A DNA stretch of 64,000 nucleotides, from assembly GCF_001316245.1 (NCBI RefSeq), contig NZ_BBDM01000005.1:1-64000 (forward strand), written 5' to 3'. Positions 18,676 through 26,501 of the stretch are shown piece after piece; position 1 is the first letter of the stretch, and each line of letters starts with the position of its first letter. Position numbers and translations under genes: made by a program. The notes beneath the pieces were generated by a model. The model was not told the origin of the DNA, made no database searches, and saw nothing but the letters and a program-made list of their open reading frames with translations. Source of the stretch: Vulcanisaeta sp. JCM 14467 (lineage in GTDB: Archaea; Thermoproteota; Thermoprotei; Thermoproteales; Thermocladiaceae).

Positions 18676-19606
18676 AACGATAAAGGATTTACCCGTGGAT
18701 GAATACTACGGGCCCGGGCAGCTTACCTGCGCCGGCTGTGGGCCATCAATAGCCGTTAGGTGGTTACTTAAGGCCGCGGGCCCTGATGTGATTGTGGTTA
18801 ATGCCACGGGATGTATCGAGGTAACTACGACATCATACCCGTACACGGCATGGAGTGTGCCTTACTTACATGTTGCCTTTGAGAACTCAGCTGCAGCAGC
18901 CTCTGGTGTTGAGTCGGCACTCAGGGTGCTTAGGAGGAAGGGTATACTTGATACTAAGGCTAAGGTGATGGTCATTGCAGGTGATGGTGGTACTTATGAT
19001 ATTGGTTTGCAGTCCCTCAGCGGCATGCTTGAGCGTGGTCACGGAGTGCTCTACGTACTCTACGACAATGAGGCATACATGAACACAGGAATACAAAGAA
19101 GCGGTGGAACACCGCACTTTGCCTGGACAACGACATCGCCAGTGGGCAGTAAGTTGAAGGGCAAGGTTCAGAGGAAGAAGGACATAATGAGCATAGTCAT
19201 TGGGCACCACATACCATACGCAGCCACAGCCAACATAGCTTACCCAATAGATTTGGCAAACAAGGTTAAGACGGCCCTTGACTACCTTGTTGAGGGTCCC
19301 GCCTTCATACATGTGCTGGCCCCATGCCCACCAGGCTGGCGCTACCCGGAGGAGATGACCGTGGAGATAGCCAGACTAGCCACAGAGACGGGCTACTTCC
19401 CACTATACGAGTGGGACCACGGTAGGATAAGGTTCAATCCGCCAAGCAATGCACACTTTGATAAGTCGAGGAGGAAGCCAATAATTGAGTACCTAAAGAG
19501 GCAGGGCAGGTTTGCTCACTTGACTGAGGAGGATATTAAGGAGATTGAGAAGGAGATTGATGAGTACTGGGACTACCTGGCAAGGTTAGCTAAGGCTTTT
19601 GGTTGA
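18653..19606 (+). CDS. porB: 2-oxoacid:ferredoxin oxidoreductase, beta subunit (TPP-binding)
   Basis: A subunit of 317 residues holding thiamine diphosphate and a 4Fe-4S cluster. It shows the early LTCAGCGPSIAVRWL and ATGCIE with cluster cysteines, the TPP/Mg motif VIAGDGGTYDIGLQ, then LYDNEAYMNTGIQRSGGTP, and a late CPPGWRYPEE. The start lies in GTGATGGGGATGAAG; ATG at 18653 or 18659 both follow a GAGGGGTGAT that could pair with the 16S 3' end. The alpha stop is inside this gene. The ASCH gene overlaps at the end. Confidence 0.95.
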   Translation: MGMKVYFRTIKDLPVDEYYGPGQLTCAGCGPSIAVRWLLKAAGPDVIVVNATGCIEVTTTSYPYTAWSVPYLHVAFENSAAAASGVESALRVLRRKGILDTKAKVMVIAGDGGTYDIGLQSLSGMLERGHGVLYVLYDNEAYMNTGIQRSGGTPHFAWTTTSPVGSKLKGKVQRKKDIMSIVIGHHIPYAATANIAYPIDLANKVKTALDYLVEGPAFIHVLAPCPPGWRYPEEMTVEIARLATETGYFPLYEWDHGRIRFNPPSNAHFDKSRRKPIIEYLKRQGRFAHLTEEDIKEIEKEIDEYWDYLARLAKAFG

Positions 19607-19607
19607 A

Positions 19608-20060
19608 ATGACTTGCTTCCTAATGGCGTTAAATCCAAGATTTGCGGATGAAATCCTAACCGGGCTGAAGAAGTGTGAGGTAAGGACATTCTTAGGATCG
19701 ATAGGAGTAGGCGATACAATCCTTGTCTATTACTCAAGCCCCGTCAAGGCAGTTAAGGGATACTTCACGGCAGGTAATTCCATAGTGGTGAGACCTAGCG
19801 AGTTAATGAACGTATTAAATAATAAGTGCAGTGATATGCCCAGGGACAACCTGGAATACATATTAACGAAGTACTTAAGGGCTAAGAGGAGAGTGCTAAT
19901 ACTTAACATAATAAACCCAGTGATGTTACCGAGGATAATACCGTTAACTGAGTTAGTTAAATTGAACATAAAAATACCAAGAAGCTACACCAAAATAGAT
20001 AATGAGACCTGCCAGAAGATATTAACAAAAGCTTTTAATTCAAGGCCCTCAATAAATTAA
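19608..20060 (+). CDS. ASCH/PUA-like domain protein
   Basis: A 150-residue protein with an ASCH-type start: CFLMALNPRFADEILTGLKKCEVR, where the helix ending in K-x-x-E-x-R is the family hallmark, followed by IGVGDTILVYYSSPVKAVKGYF. ASCH proteins bind RNA or modified bases; cellular roles are mostly unknown. A TTG at 19599 lies in frame inside porB; the ATG at 19608, just after the porB stop, is more natural. A tRNA begins three bases after its stop, so the two could share a transcript. Confidence 0.72.
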   Translation: MTCFLMALNPRFADEILTGLKKCEVRTFLGSIGVGDTILVYYSSPVKAVKGYFTAGNSIVVRPSELMNVLNNKCSDMPRDNLEYILTKYLRAKRRVLILNIINPVMLPRIIPLTELVKLNIKIPRSYTKIDNETCQKILTKAFNSRPSIN

Positions 20061-20062
20061 TC

Positions 20063-20163
20063 GCCGGGGTGGCCGAGCTAGGTCCAAGGCGCGGGACTCG
20101 AGATCAGTACAAGACATCCCGTCCCCGCAAGGGGCCCGGGTTCAAATCCCGGCCCCGGCACCA
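20063..20163 (+). tRNA. Class II tRNA with 13-base intron; anticodon reads CGA (Ser), some Leu features
   Basis: The acceptor arms GCCGGGG and CCCCGGC pair perfectly, followed by A73 and an encoded CCA. D-arm GCC/GGC, T-arm CCGGG-TTCAAAT-CCCGG and a long variable arm CCCC-GCAA-GGGG make it a class II tRNA. The anticodon stem CGGGA/TCCCG encloses 20 bases; removing 13 after position 37 leaves the loop CTCGAGA, anticodon CGA. But A73 and the AGGTC D-loop are more like archaeal tRNA-Leu than tRNA-Ser. I am sure of the tRNA, less of the isotype and exact intron ends. Confidence 0.85.
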
Positions 20164-20353
20164 AGAATTTCTCACGCCATTAATATGCATGCGTCATCCA
20201 TTACTAAACTAAATGTACCTAATTATGCCAGGTTAGTGATAAGCGTGGATCTATGCCCTTGAGTTCTTAAGCGTATTGAGTAGTATAGGTTTTAAATCGG
20301 GATTGAAAGTAATACATAATGGGTAATAGAAAGAGAGCTTAAAGTGAGCATGG

Positions 20354-20784
20354 ATGGTTAGCGAGGATATCCTGAATAACCCGCTGTGGTTCATAATTGG
20401 GGTGATCGTCGCAATGGCATAGCCATAGCAATAATCATTGGCCTGCCCATATATCCATCCTCTATGATGCTCACCCCACCACCTACTCAGCCTGCTGATC
20501 AACGCCGTGGAGACTGACGGCATGGTGATCATAAACGCCAAGTCCATTGGCCTGGGCAGCATTCAAATACGTGGGGTAACCCTCTACTTAGACCATGACT
20601 TAGTCCTATGCGATTCAGTAACGTACTGCCTAAACGGGCAATACATAACACACATACTGACATTGCACTACGGCCAGGCCAATCATTAACAATCATCGAG
20701 ACCGACTGCACACCACCCGTTGACCAGGTGACGTCTGTGATAGTAACGGTATACATAGGTAACTTCACGGCTCAAGTATCGTGA
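20354..20784 (+). CDS. Pilin-like/secreted single-membrane-pass protein (about three frameshifts)
   Basis: Pieced together over three frames, it reads MVSEDILNNPLWFIIGVIVA with a long hydrophobic helix (about residues 11-33), a Pro-rich linker (LTPPPTQPADQ), then an extracellular beta-rich domain (GMVIINAKSIGLGSIQIRG, YLDHDLVLCDSVTYCLNGQY, VTSVIVTVYIGNFTAQVS) ending at a TGA at 20782-20784. Breaks lie near 20412, 20505 and 20690. An N-terminal hydrophobic helix and small beta domain resemble archaeal type IV pilins, but no clear class III signal cleavage site is seen. It is not close to any pilus assembly gene. Confidence 0.5.
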
Positions 20785-20798
20785 ATCCTCCTTCAATA

Positions 20799-20810
20799 AT
20801 TTATTTAAAA
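20799..20810 (+). promoter_or_regulatory. TATA box before the ATPase fragment
   Basis: ATTTATTTAAAA is 29-40 bases before an ATG at 20839, but only 5-16 bases before the earlier ATG at 20815. The spacing argues for 20839 as the true start of the truncated ATPase. Confidence 0.5.
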
Positions 20811-20838
20811 GGCGATGCCTAAGATTACGTGGGACTTA

Positions 20839-21102
20839 ATGAATCACATTAAGAGGGTCGTTATCGAGGAGATTAGGGGAAGGAGGTTCAAGGTCGATGG
20901 TCCATCGAGTAAGGAGAATAACAAGGTGGAGCTAAGGAGGATTAACGTACTAACCGGCTGCAACGGCTCATTCAAGACGTCAATACTCGAGGCATTAACG
21001 GCATCCCTACTAACGCTAAATAGTCCAAGTTATGCTCAATCCCTGGCTACAGTAGCCATGACTCTCAGGATGGATGAATGGCATTGGTGCTTAGCTCACT
21101 GA
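20839..21102 (+). pseudogene. N-terminal fragment of an AAA/SMC-like ATPase
   Basis: Only the start of a P-loop ATPase remains. RRINVLTGCNGSFKTSILEA has the AAA_15/RecF-type Walker A layout (normally GPNGSGKT; here Cys replaces Pro and Phe replaces the second Gly). After SLATVAMTLRMDEW the frame ends at 21102 without signature, Walker B or any later part; such proteins are usually 350 residues or more. It runs into the end of an equally truncated gene on the opposite strand. I read it as a gene remnant, or an intact gene cut by an assembly join near 21075. Confidence 0.6.
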
Positions 21103-21318
21103 TTACCTGGCTGATTCCTTGCCCGTGGGTAGCGCAAGGATTACGTAGTCGGAGTTGCCGCACTGGCCTATGGAGTCCACGGACTTAACGCCAGCGCCTC
21201 TCACCATTGCGTACACGGCCTTGTTCACGTCATAGCCGTAGATAATGTTGCCCTTACTAACCAGGTTTATTGCCATGCCCCTACCCATCCTACCCAAGCC
21301 TATTACGCAGACCCTCAT
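21076..21318 (-). pseudogene. N-terminal fragment of a 3-hydroxyisobutyrate/6-phosphogluconate dehydrogenase-like protein
   Basis: Residues 1-70 are a clean Rossmann start: RVCVIGLGRMGRGMAINLVS, YGYDVNKAVYAMVRGAGVKS and DYVILALPTGKESA. The frame stops at 21103; in the next frame a plausible continuation QVISELSTNAI runs to about 21076. The remaining two thirds (substrate and helical domain, about 220 residues) are absent. It ends exactly where the convergent ATPase fragment ends, pointing to one deletion or misjoin. The ATG at 21318 has no strong promoter in view. Confidence 0.65.
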
Positions 21319-21357
21319 TAACCAGCCAATGCCTAAGCGCCCTAAATATGCATAGCG

Positions 21358-22784
21358 TCAATTCCCTGACCTGCCCATGATGGAATCCGCGATCCTCCTG
21401 ACCTTATCAATGACATCACTGGGTGCGGTAACATCCATTGGGTACTCCCTACCGCCGTATTCCTCGGGTAGCTTCCTGGTTGCGTCTATACCAACCTTAC
21501 TGCCCAGGTTTGGTATTGGTGTTGATGGGTCCAACTCCTCCACTGGGTAGTTATCAATTATTAGTATGTCCCTGGATGGATTAACGTGGGCTGCAATGGC
21601 GTACATTACCTGCCCCCAATCCCTAACATTGACGTCCTGGTCAACCACAATAATCACCTTACCGAGGACTGGTACCAAGCCCCACAACGCCGCCATGGCC
21701 CTCCTTGCATGGCCCGGGTACTTCTTCCTAATGGAGACTATGATTACGTAGCCAAGCCCCTCGGGCGGTATTTCGATGTCCACTAGCTCAGGGAGTACCT
21801 GCCTCAGGAGTGGTTTCACGACTTTTGTACCAAACCTTATTATGTTGCCGTCCTCAAGCACGGGCTTCCCAGTCACAGTCACCGGGATTATTGGGTCTCT
21901 CCTCGAGTAGATAGCCTTAACCCTGACCACCGGGTATTCCCTGGCTATTGAGTATACGCCAACATGATCGCCGAAAGGCCCCTCCCTGACAAACTCGCCA
22001 GTTAACTCACCCTCAATGACTAACTCGGCGTTGGCTGGGTACTCAACATCCACCGTTGAGCCCTTAACGAGCTCAACACCCTCACCACGTAGCACGCCGG
22101 TGACCAATAACTTATCCAGTGGGTGCGGTATTGAGACTCCAGCCATTAGCATGGTCACTGGGTCAGGACCAAACACAATGGCTACCTCGGGCCTTTCACT
22201 GAGTTCTCCATACATGGCGCTCCTGCGCCAGGGCTGCCAATGCATAATGAGCCTATCCTTACCAATGATCTGCAGCCTGTAGTAGCCGAAGTTCCTGTAA
22301 TTACCGTACCTAACGAAGGTTATGCCAAAGGTAATGAACCTACCTGGTTCATGAGACCACTGCCTAATGGCAGGTATCCTAGTCAAGTCAACCGCATCCC
22401 ACTCCACTTCCCTAACAGGCTGTTGCCAACGGTCCTCGGAAAGTATTGCGAGAACCTCCTCAGCTCGCCCAGGGTCTTTATGGCGTCAAGGAATCCCTGC
22501 GGAATCCTCAGGTTTAGTAGGTCCACGAGATTGGATGCCATGGCCTCAGGATCATTACCTTCCATGGCGAGCATGACCCTATCCCACTTACCGAAGAGAT
22601 TCCCAACTATCGGCAGTGTACCCTCCCTAGTCCTCTCAATAATGACCGCAGGACCACCCCTATACATCAACTCCCTCAGCAGGGCTGCAACCTCAAGGTC
22701 GATGCTAAGCGGCTCATTAACCCTAGTGAGTTCATTCCTCTCCTCCAGAACCTTAATGAAGGCTCTCAAGTCCTTGGTTACCAC
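21358..22784 (-). CDS. UbiD family decarboxylase (one frameshift)
   Basis: About 475 residues, the usual UbiD length. These enzymes decarboxylate aromatic or unsaturated acids using prenylated FMN. The N-terminal part (DLRAFIKVLEERNELTRVNE, GGPAVIIERTREGTLP) is in one frame. The rest is in another, joining near 22395: ERPEVAIVFGPDPVTMLMAG, REGPFGDHVGVYS and VIIVVDQDVNVRDWGQVMYA. The last two hold the conserved Glu/Asp residues around the cofactor. The start is a GTG. It is divergent from a UbiA prenyltransferase with about 80 bases between, a pairing that fits quinone biosynthesis. No UbiX partner is in the window. Confidence 0.92.
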
Positions 22785-22815
22785 GTAGGTGCATTACGTA
22801 CTTAGTAATTAATGG

Positions 22816-22830
22816 TTTCCTCCACGGAAA
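22816..22830. promoter_or_regulatory. Small dyad between divergent UbiD and UbiA genes
   Basis: TTTCC-TCCAC-GGAAA is a 5-bp inverted repeat centred between the two genes, just upstream of the UbiA TATA box (CCTTAAAATAGG, 22831-22842, 22 bases before its ATG). A shared operator is possible, but a 5-bp dyad may also be chance. Confidence 0.3.
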
Positions 22831-22863
22831 TCCTTAAAATAGGCTAAACGATGATGACACGAT

Positions 22864-23798
22864 ATGGGTATTAAGATCTGGTTAACCTCATTTAGCCCAA
22901 CCACGCTGACCAGTGCCTTCTCATCCGTAACCCTAGGAACAGCACTTGCCTGGTACCTGAATAATAAATTCAACCCGATAATATACGCAATAACACTAAT
23001 AGCACTCCTACTCGCCCAGGCAGGGGTTAACCTAGTGCATGATTATTACGATTACCTAAGCGGCGTTGACATACTATACAGGGCAAGCGGCTTCTCCCAC
23101 AGGCCGCACCCAATAATAGACCTTAAACTAAACCCTAAGGACGTGCTCACGGTTGGTTACGTATTCTTGGCGGTAGCATTCATGGCTGGCATTTACCTAT
23201 TCCTCCTCGTTGGTTGGCCGGTGCTTGTGCTTGCCATTGCAGGTTTAATAATTGGTATTGGCTATAGCATACCACCACTGAAGTTTCACTACAGGGGTTA
23301 TGGCGAGGTGCTTGCGGCGTTGGCCATGGGGCTGGTCACCTGGGTTCGTACATCGTGCAGACCAGCATCTACACGAACCCAGCGCCATTAATTGTCGGGT
23401 TACCCAATGGCTTATTCACACTCCTAATCCTAATAGGCTCTGGCGCCTTGGAACTTGATGCCTGTAGGGCCGTTGGTAAGATAACCCTAGTACTCCTCGT
23501 GGGCATTAGAAACACGAAGTACGTGGTCTACGCATCAATAGCCATTATGTACCTGGCAATTGTTTTCTCGGCAATACTGCACTACCTGCCATACATCTCG
23601 TTAATCTCGCTACTGCTAATTCCACGTACACTGAGGTTGGCAGGGCCACTGCTCAGTGGTGATGAGTATGTGGTTAGGAGTAGGTGGAGGGAGCTTAGGA
23701 ATTTGTGGGCTGGCCCATTCAGTGTTAGGCTTGTCATGCTGATAATATTCATAGTCTCAATTATCATCGCCAGGGTATACCCACCACTCTCGGTATAA
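22864..23798 (+). CDS. UbiA-family prenyltransferase, MenA-like (one frameshift)
   Basis: About 311 residues with some eight or nine helices. The first Asp-rich prenyl-diphosphate site is NLVHDYYDYLSGVD. After a break near 23362 (one C missing), the second half gives GLPNGLFTLLILIGSGALEL, with D-A-C-R-A-VGK in place of the usual second Asp motif and VGK-TLVV of 1,4-dihydroxy-2-naphthoate prenyltransferases. It attaches a polyprenyl tail to a quinone precursor in the membrane. It has its own TATA box and is leaderless. With UbiD it points to menaquinone-type quinone synthesis, typical for Vulcanisaeta relatives. Confidence 0.88.
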
Positions 23799-23843
23799 CC
23801 TAACGGAACAACTTAAATAGTCAGTACGTGCCATGGTCAATGC

Positions 23844-25047
23844 GTGAATTCGCAGAGGAGTATTGAGGCGGTTAGGCTTAGGGCTATCATCAGCGCCTAC
23901 CTTGGCTGGGTCATGGACGGTTATGATGCACTCCTCGTCACCCCAATAATGCCATTACTAGGTGAATTATTCTTCCCGGGACCATACTCACTACTTGGTG
24001 GATTATCAACACTGGTGGCCACGCTCATTGGTAGGCCCCTGGGCTCGGTGGTGATGGGTTACGTAGGCGATAGGTTTGGTAGAAGGGTTGGCCTATTAAC
24101 TACGGTCCTCGGTTATAGCCTATCAGCTAGTAATAGCCCTATTACCGACTTACGCGGTAATTGGCGTATTAGCGCCATTAACCCTACTAGCGCTGAGGTT
24201 TCTACAGGGAGTCTTCCTGGGTGGTGAGTGGGGTCCTGGGACTGCGATGATCATGGAGTGGAGCAAATGGAGGGGTGAATTAACGTCAGCATTTGTACAG
24301 AGTGGCTACCCAATAGGCGTTATTATAGCCACGATCGTTAATGTACTATTCCTAACCTACATGGGCCCGACAAGCTTCAATGCCTATGGATGGAGGATCT
24401 ACATGAGTACAGGCGCCATAGTCGCAGTACTAGCCTTCGTAATTAGGAGCAGGCTAATAGAATCACCACTCTGGTCGAGACCTAAGGCAAACCCATTAAC
24501 GCTATTGTTCAAGCGCGGTGGTACCCAGCTTGGCTTTGGCGTATTATTCACGGGCGGTCTCCTAACGATTTACTACTCCACATACCTAATATACTCAGAC
24601 TTCCTCAAGGCCATAGGTGAGGCTGCCATAATACCCGTCGTCATGCTAATCTCGACCATAGCAGCAGTTACGGCCGTACTCCTCGCGGGTCCACTGTCTC
24701 TGGCGATTAATTATAGGTGGTTCATAATAGGCACATTAATAGTGTCGCTGGCCTATGCACCAATTGCCTTAATGCTGAGTCCTAACCTTACAAACCTAGT
24801 GGTGCTGGCGTTTATTGAGAATTTCGCAATGGGCCTTGTGCCATACGTATTAATTGACGAGTTCGATGTTCAATACAGGGCTAGTGGGCTTGGAGTTTCG
24901 TATAATTGGGGCTTACTCATTGGTGGCTGGGCACCTATGATAGTTGGCTTGATAAGTCCCATGGGCCTGGGCATGGTAGTGATGATGACGATTGGCGTAG
25001 CCCTAACGATTATTGGGTTATTAATGCTTTCGAGAATGAGAAAGTAA
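23844..25047 (+). CDS. MFS transporter, metabolite:H+ symporter-like (one frameshift)
   Basis: About 401 residues, 12 helices. The first part has LGWVMDGYDALLVTPIMP, with the Asp motif of helix 1 seen in sugar/organic-acid symporters, and GYVGDRFGRR in loop 2-3. The frame breaks near 24130 and continues with FLQGVFLGGEWGPGTAMIME, the helix 5 signature of the metabolite:H+ symporter branch. Its GTG start at 23844 lies about 28 bases after ACTTAAATAG. It stands alone between UbiA and a DUF72 gene. Substrate unknown, likely a small carboxylate or sugar. Confidence 0.85.
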
Positions 25048-25053
25048 TCTCCA

Positions 25054-25760
25054 CTACTTCACTAACTCCCTTAATATCGTGAGCATTTTTCTGGCGTTCT
25101 CAAGCATCCAGTGATCATTGTTGAAGAACACGTAAATAGCCCTGGGGCCCAATGAGACTGCCCTATTGGCTAATTCCTTAAGTTCATCCTCACTATAATC
25201 ATACATGTACCAGTCAGTCCTACCGTGAAGCCTCAGGTAAACAATGCCATTAGTACTACCGACCCAGGTAATCCCAGGCTCATCAACAGAGACAACCGTG
25301 ACGCCCAAACCCCTCAACTCACCAATGGCGTCCTCACCCCTGAACCAGGTCTCATGGCGAAACTCAATGGCAAACCTAACGCCGAGCCCTGTCTCTCTGG
25401 CGAATACCCTAACCCTCTCCATGTTCTCATCCGTATAGGCGAAGTTCGGTGGCATTTGAAATAGGTAGAAATCAATGTGCGGGTCGAGTGGCTGAAATAA
25501 TTCCCTAAACCTACGCCAGGTCTCCAGGGCATCCTCCTTGAGCCTCTTCACGTGGGTTATGTACTATGAACCTTAACAGCCCACCTAAGCCCAGAGCCCT
25601 TCCCGACCCAGGAAGCGACCTGGTTCCTAAATGGGAACCTGTAAAAGGAAGCGTTCAACTCAACGGCATTAAGCCCGGAATTCCTCATGTACCAGTCAAA
25701 GGTCGAGTCGAGATTCCAATCATAGAGCCAGCCAGACGTGCCAACAAACACCTCAACCAC
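25054..25760 (-). CDS. DUF72/YecE-like TIM-barrel protein (one frameshift)
   Basis: About 235 residues. The start VFVGTSGWLYDWN and NAVELNASFYRFP are family hallmarks, followed after a break near 25556 by FYLFQMPPNFAYTDENM, FAIEFRHETWF, SVDEPGITWVGS, YLRLHGRTDWYMYDYS and YVFFNNDHWMLENA. The conserved acidic and aromatic residues lie at the barrel mouth. DUF72 is widespread in archaea and bacteria; its activity is unproven. It ends 7 bases from the convergent MFS gene. Confidence 0.9.
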
Positions 25761-25778
25761 GACTTAATCATTGCTAAC

Positions 25779-25790
25779 GCCTTATAAAGC
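25779..25790 (+). promoter_or_regulatory. TATA box of the first C/D-box sRNA
   Basis: GCCTTATAAAGC is centred about 25 bases before 25810, matching the expected 5' end of the sRNA, 3-4 bases before its C box. No protein starts near that point. Confidence 0.55.
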
Positions 25791-25808
25791 TGGCAGTACC
25801 GCTAGTTA

Positions 25809-25866
25809 TTGTGTGATGATGGCTGTCGGGACACCAGAGCGGTGATGAGCACCTGGAGGCTGAGTT
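25809..25866 (+). ncRNA. C/D-box guide sRNA candidate 1
   Basis: C box GTGATGA (25813-25819), a 15-base guide, D' box CAGA (25835-25838), a 3-base spacer, C' box GTGATGA (25842-25848), an 11-base guide GCACCTGGAGG, and D box CTGA (25860-25863). Total 51 bases from C to D, the size of archaeal 2'-O-methylation guides bound by L7Ae, Nop5 and fibrillarin. A TATA box lies at the right distance. D' deviates from CTGA by one base. I could not match the guides to rRNA by memory. Confidence 0.6.
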
Positions 25867-25905
25867 TAGGGTTTATTAAGCTTGGCGATAATCAACTCAT
25901 TGGTC

Positions 25906-26280
25906 ATGGCGGGTAGCGCAATAGACGTAATGTTCGCGAGCGCGTTGGAAATACTTAATTACGCCAAGGAGGAGTTCGAAAAGGCACTGAAACTAAGGGG
26001 CATGCTGCTATACAGGAACGCCGCAGACAGGGCATTCTTAGCACTGGTCATAGCCATAAACGCATTCATCTACGGAAAGACAGGCGTAATACCCAGGAAC
26101 CACGGTGAACGCAGGAAAATCCTCAGGGAGATTGGTCGTGAGGACTTAAGGACACTCTACAGCGATTTAATGAGGACTCTCCATGATGAGGCGTTTTACG
26201 AAGGTGTTTATGAGCCTGACGAGGTGAGTTACGCCATCAATAGAATTGAGGGCTTAATTAAGGAGTTAATGAGTGGTTGA
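25906..26280 (+). CDS. HEPN/PaREP1-like helical protein
   Basis: A 124-residue all-helical protein. LEILNYAKEEFEKALKLRGM, LYRNAADRAFLALVIAINAF and RTLHDEAFYEGVYEPDEVSY resemble the HEPN/PaREP1 group, abundant in Thermoproteales, where a tyrosine-rich YEG segment follows an Arg-His motif. Here R-T-L-H is close to the RxxxxH ribonuclease motif of HEPN toxins but shorter, so nuclease activity is uncertain. A TATA-like GGTTTATTAAG at 25870-25880 favours the ATG at 25906 over a TTG at 25882. No nucleotidyltransferase antitoxin is adjacent. Confidence 0.6.
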   Translation: MAGSAIDVMFASALEILNYAKEEFEKALKLRGMLLYRNAADRAFLALVIAINAFIYGKTGVIPRNHGERRKILREIGREDLRTLYSDLMRTLHDEAFYEGVYEPDEVSYAINRIEGLIKELMSG

Positions 26281-26315
26281 TGGGCTTAGGGTTAAGTACA
26301 GGTGTATTTCTCTAG

Positions 26316-26374
26316 CTATTGATGATTGGGTTGTGCCGCCACTGACCTGGTGATGATGGGGTCACGAATGAAAA
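26316..26374 (+). ncRNA. C/D-box guide sRNA candidate 2
   Basis: C-like box TTGATGA (26319-26325), a 16-base guide, D' box CTGA (26342-26345), a 4-base spacer, C' box GTGATGA (26350-26356), an 11-base guide TGGGGTCACGA, and a D-like box ATGA (26368-26371, one base from CTGA). The layout matches candidate 1. A TATA-like GGTTAAGTA (26290-26298) lies about 24 bases before the expected start. Two boxes deviate, so confidence is lower. Confidence 0.42.
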
Positions 26375-26501
26375 TGATTGTTAAACTTACAACCTACACT
26401 AGAAACTAGATAATTGGATATACTTATAAAATAAATTAAGGTAGTTTCTTTGAAATAAAGTAAAGAAAAAGAAAAAAACTAACCAATTAAAGCAAATTAG
26501 T

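Noticed and set aside
25906-26280. HEPN toxin with the nucleotidyltransferase at 2229-3004 as a toxin-antitoxin pair
   Set aside because: The two genes are 23 kb apart, and the HEPN catalytic spacing is not standard.
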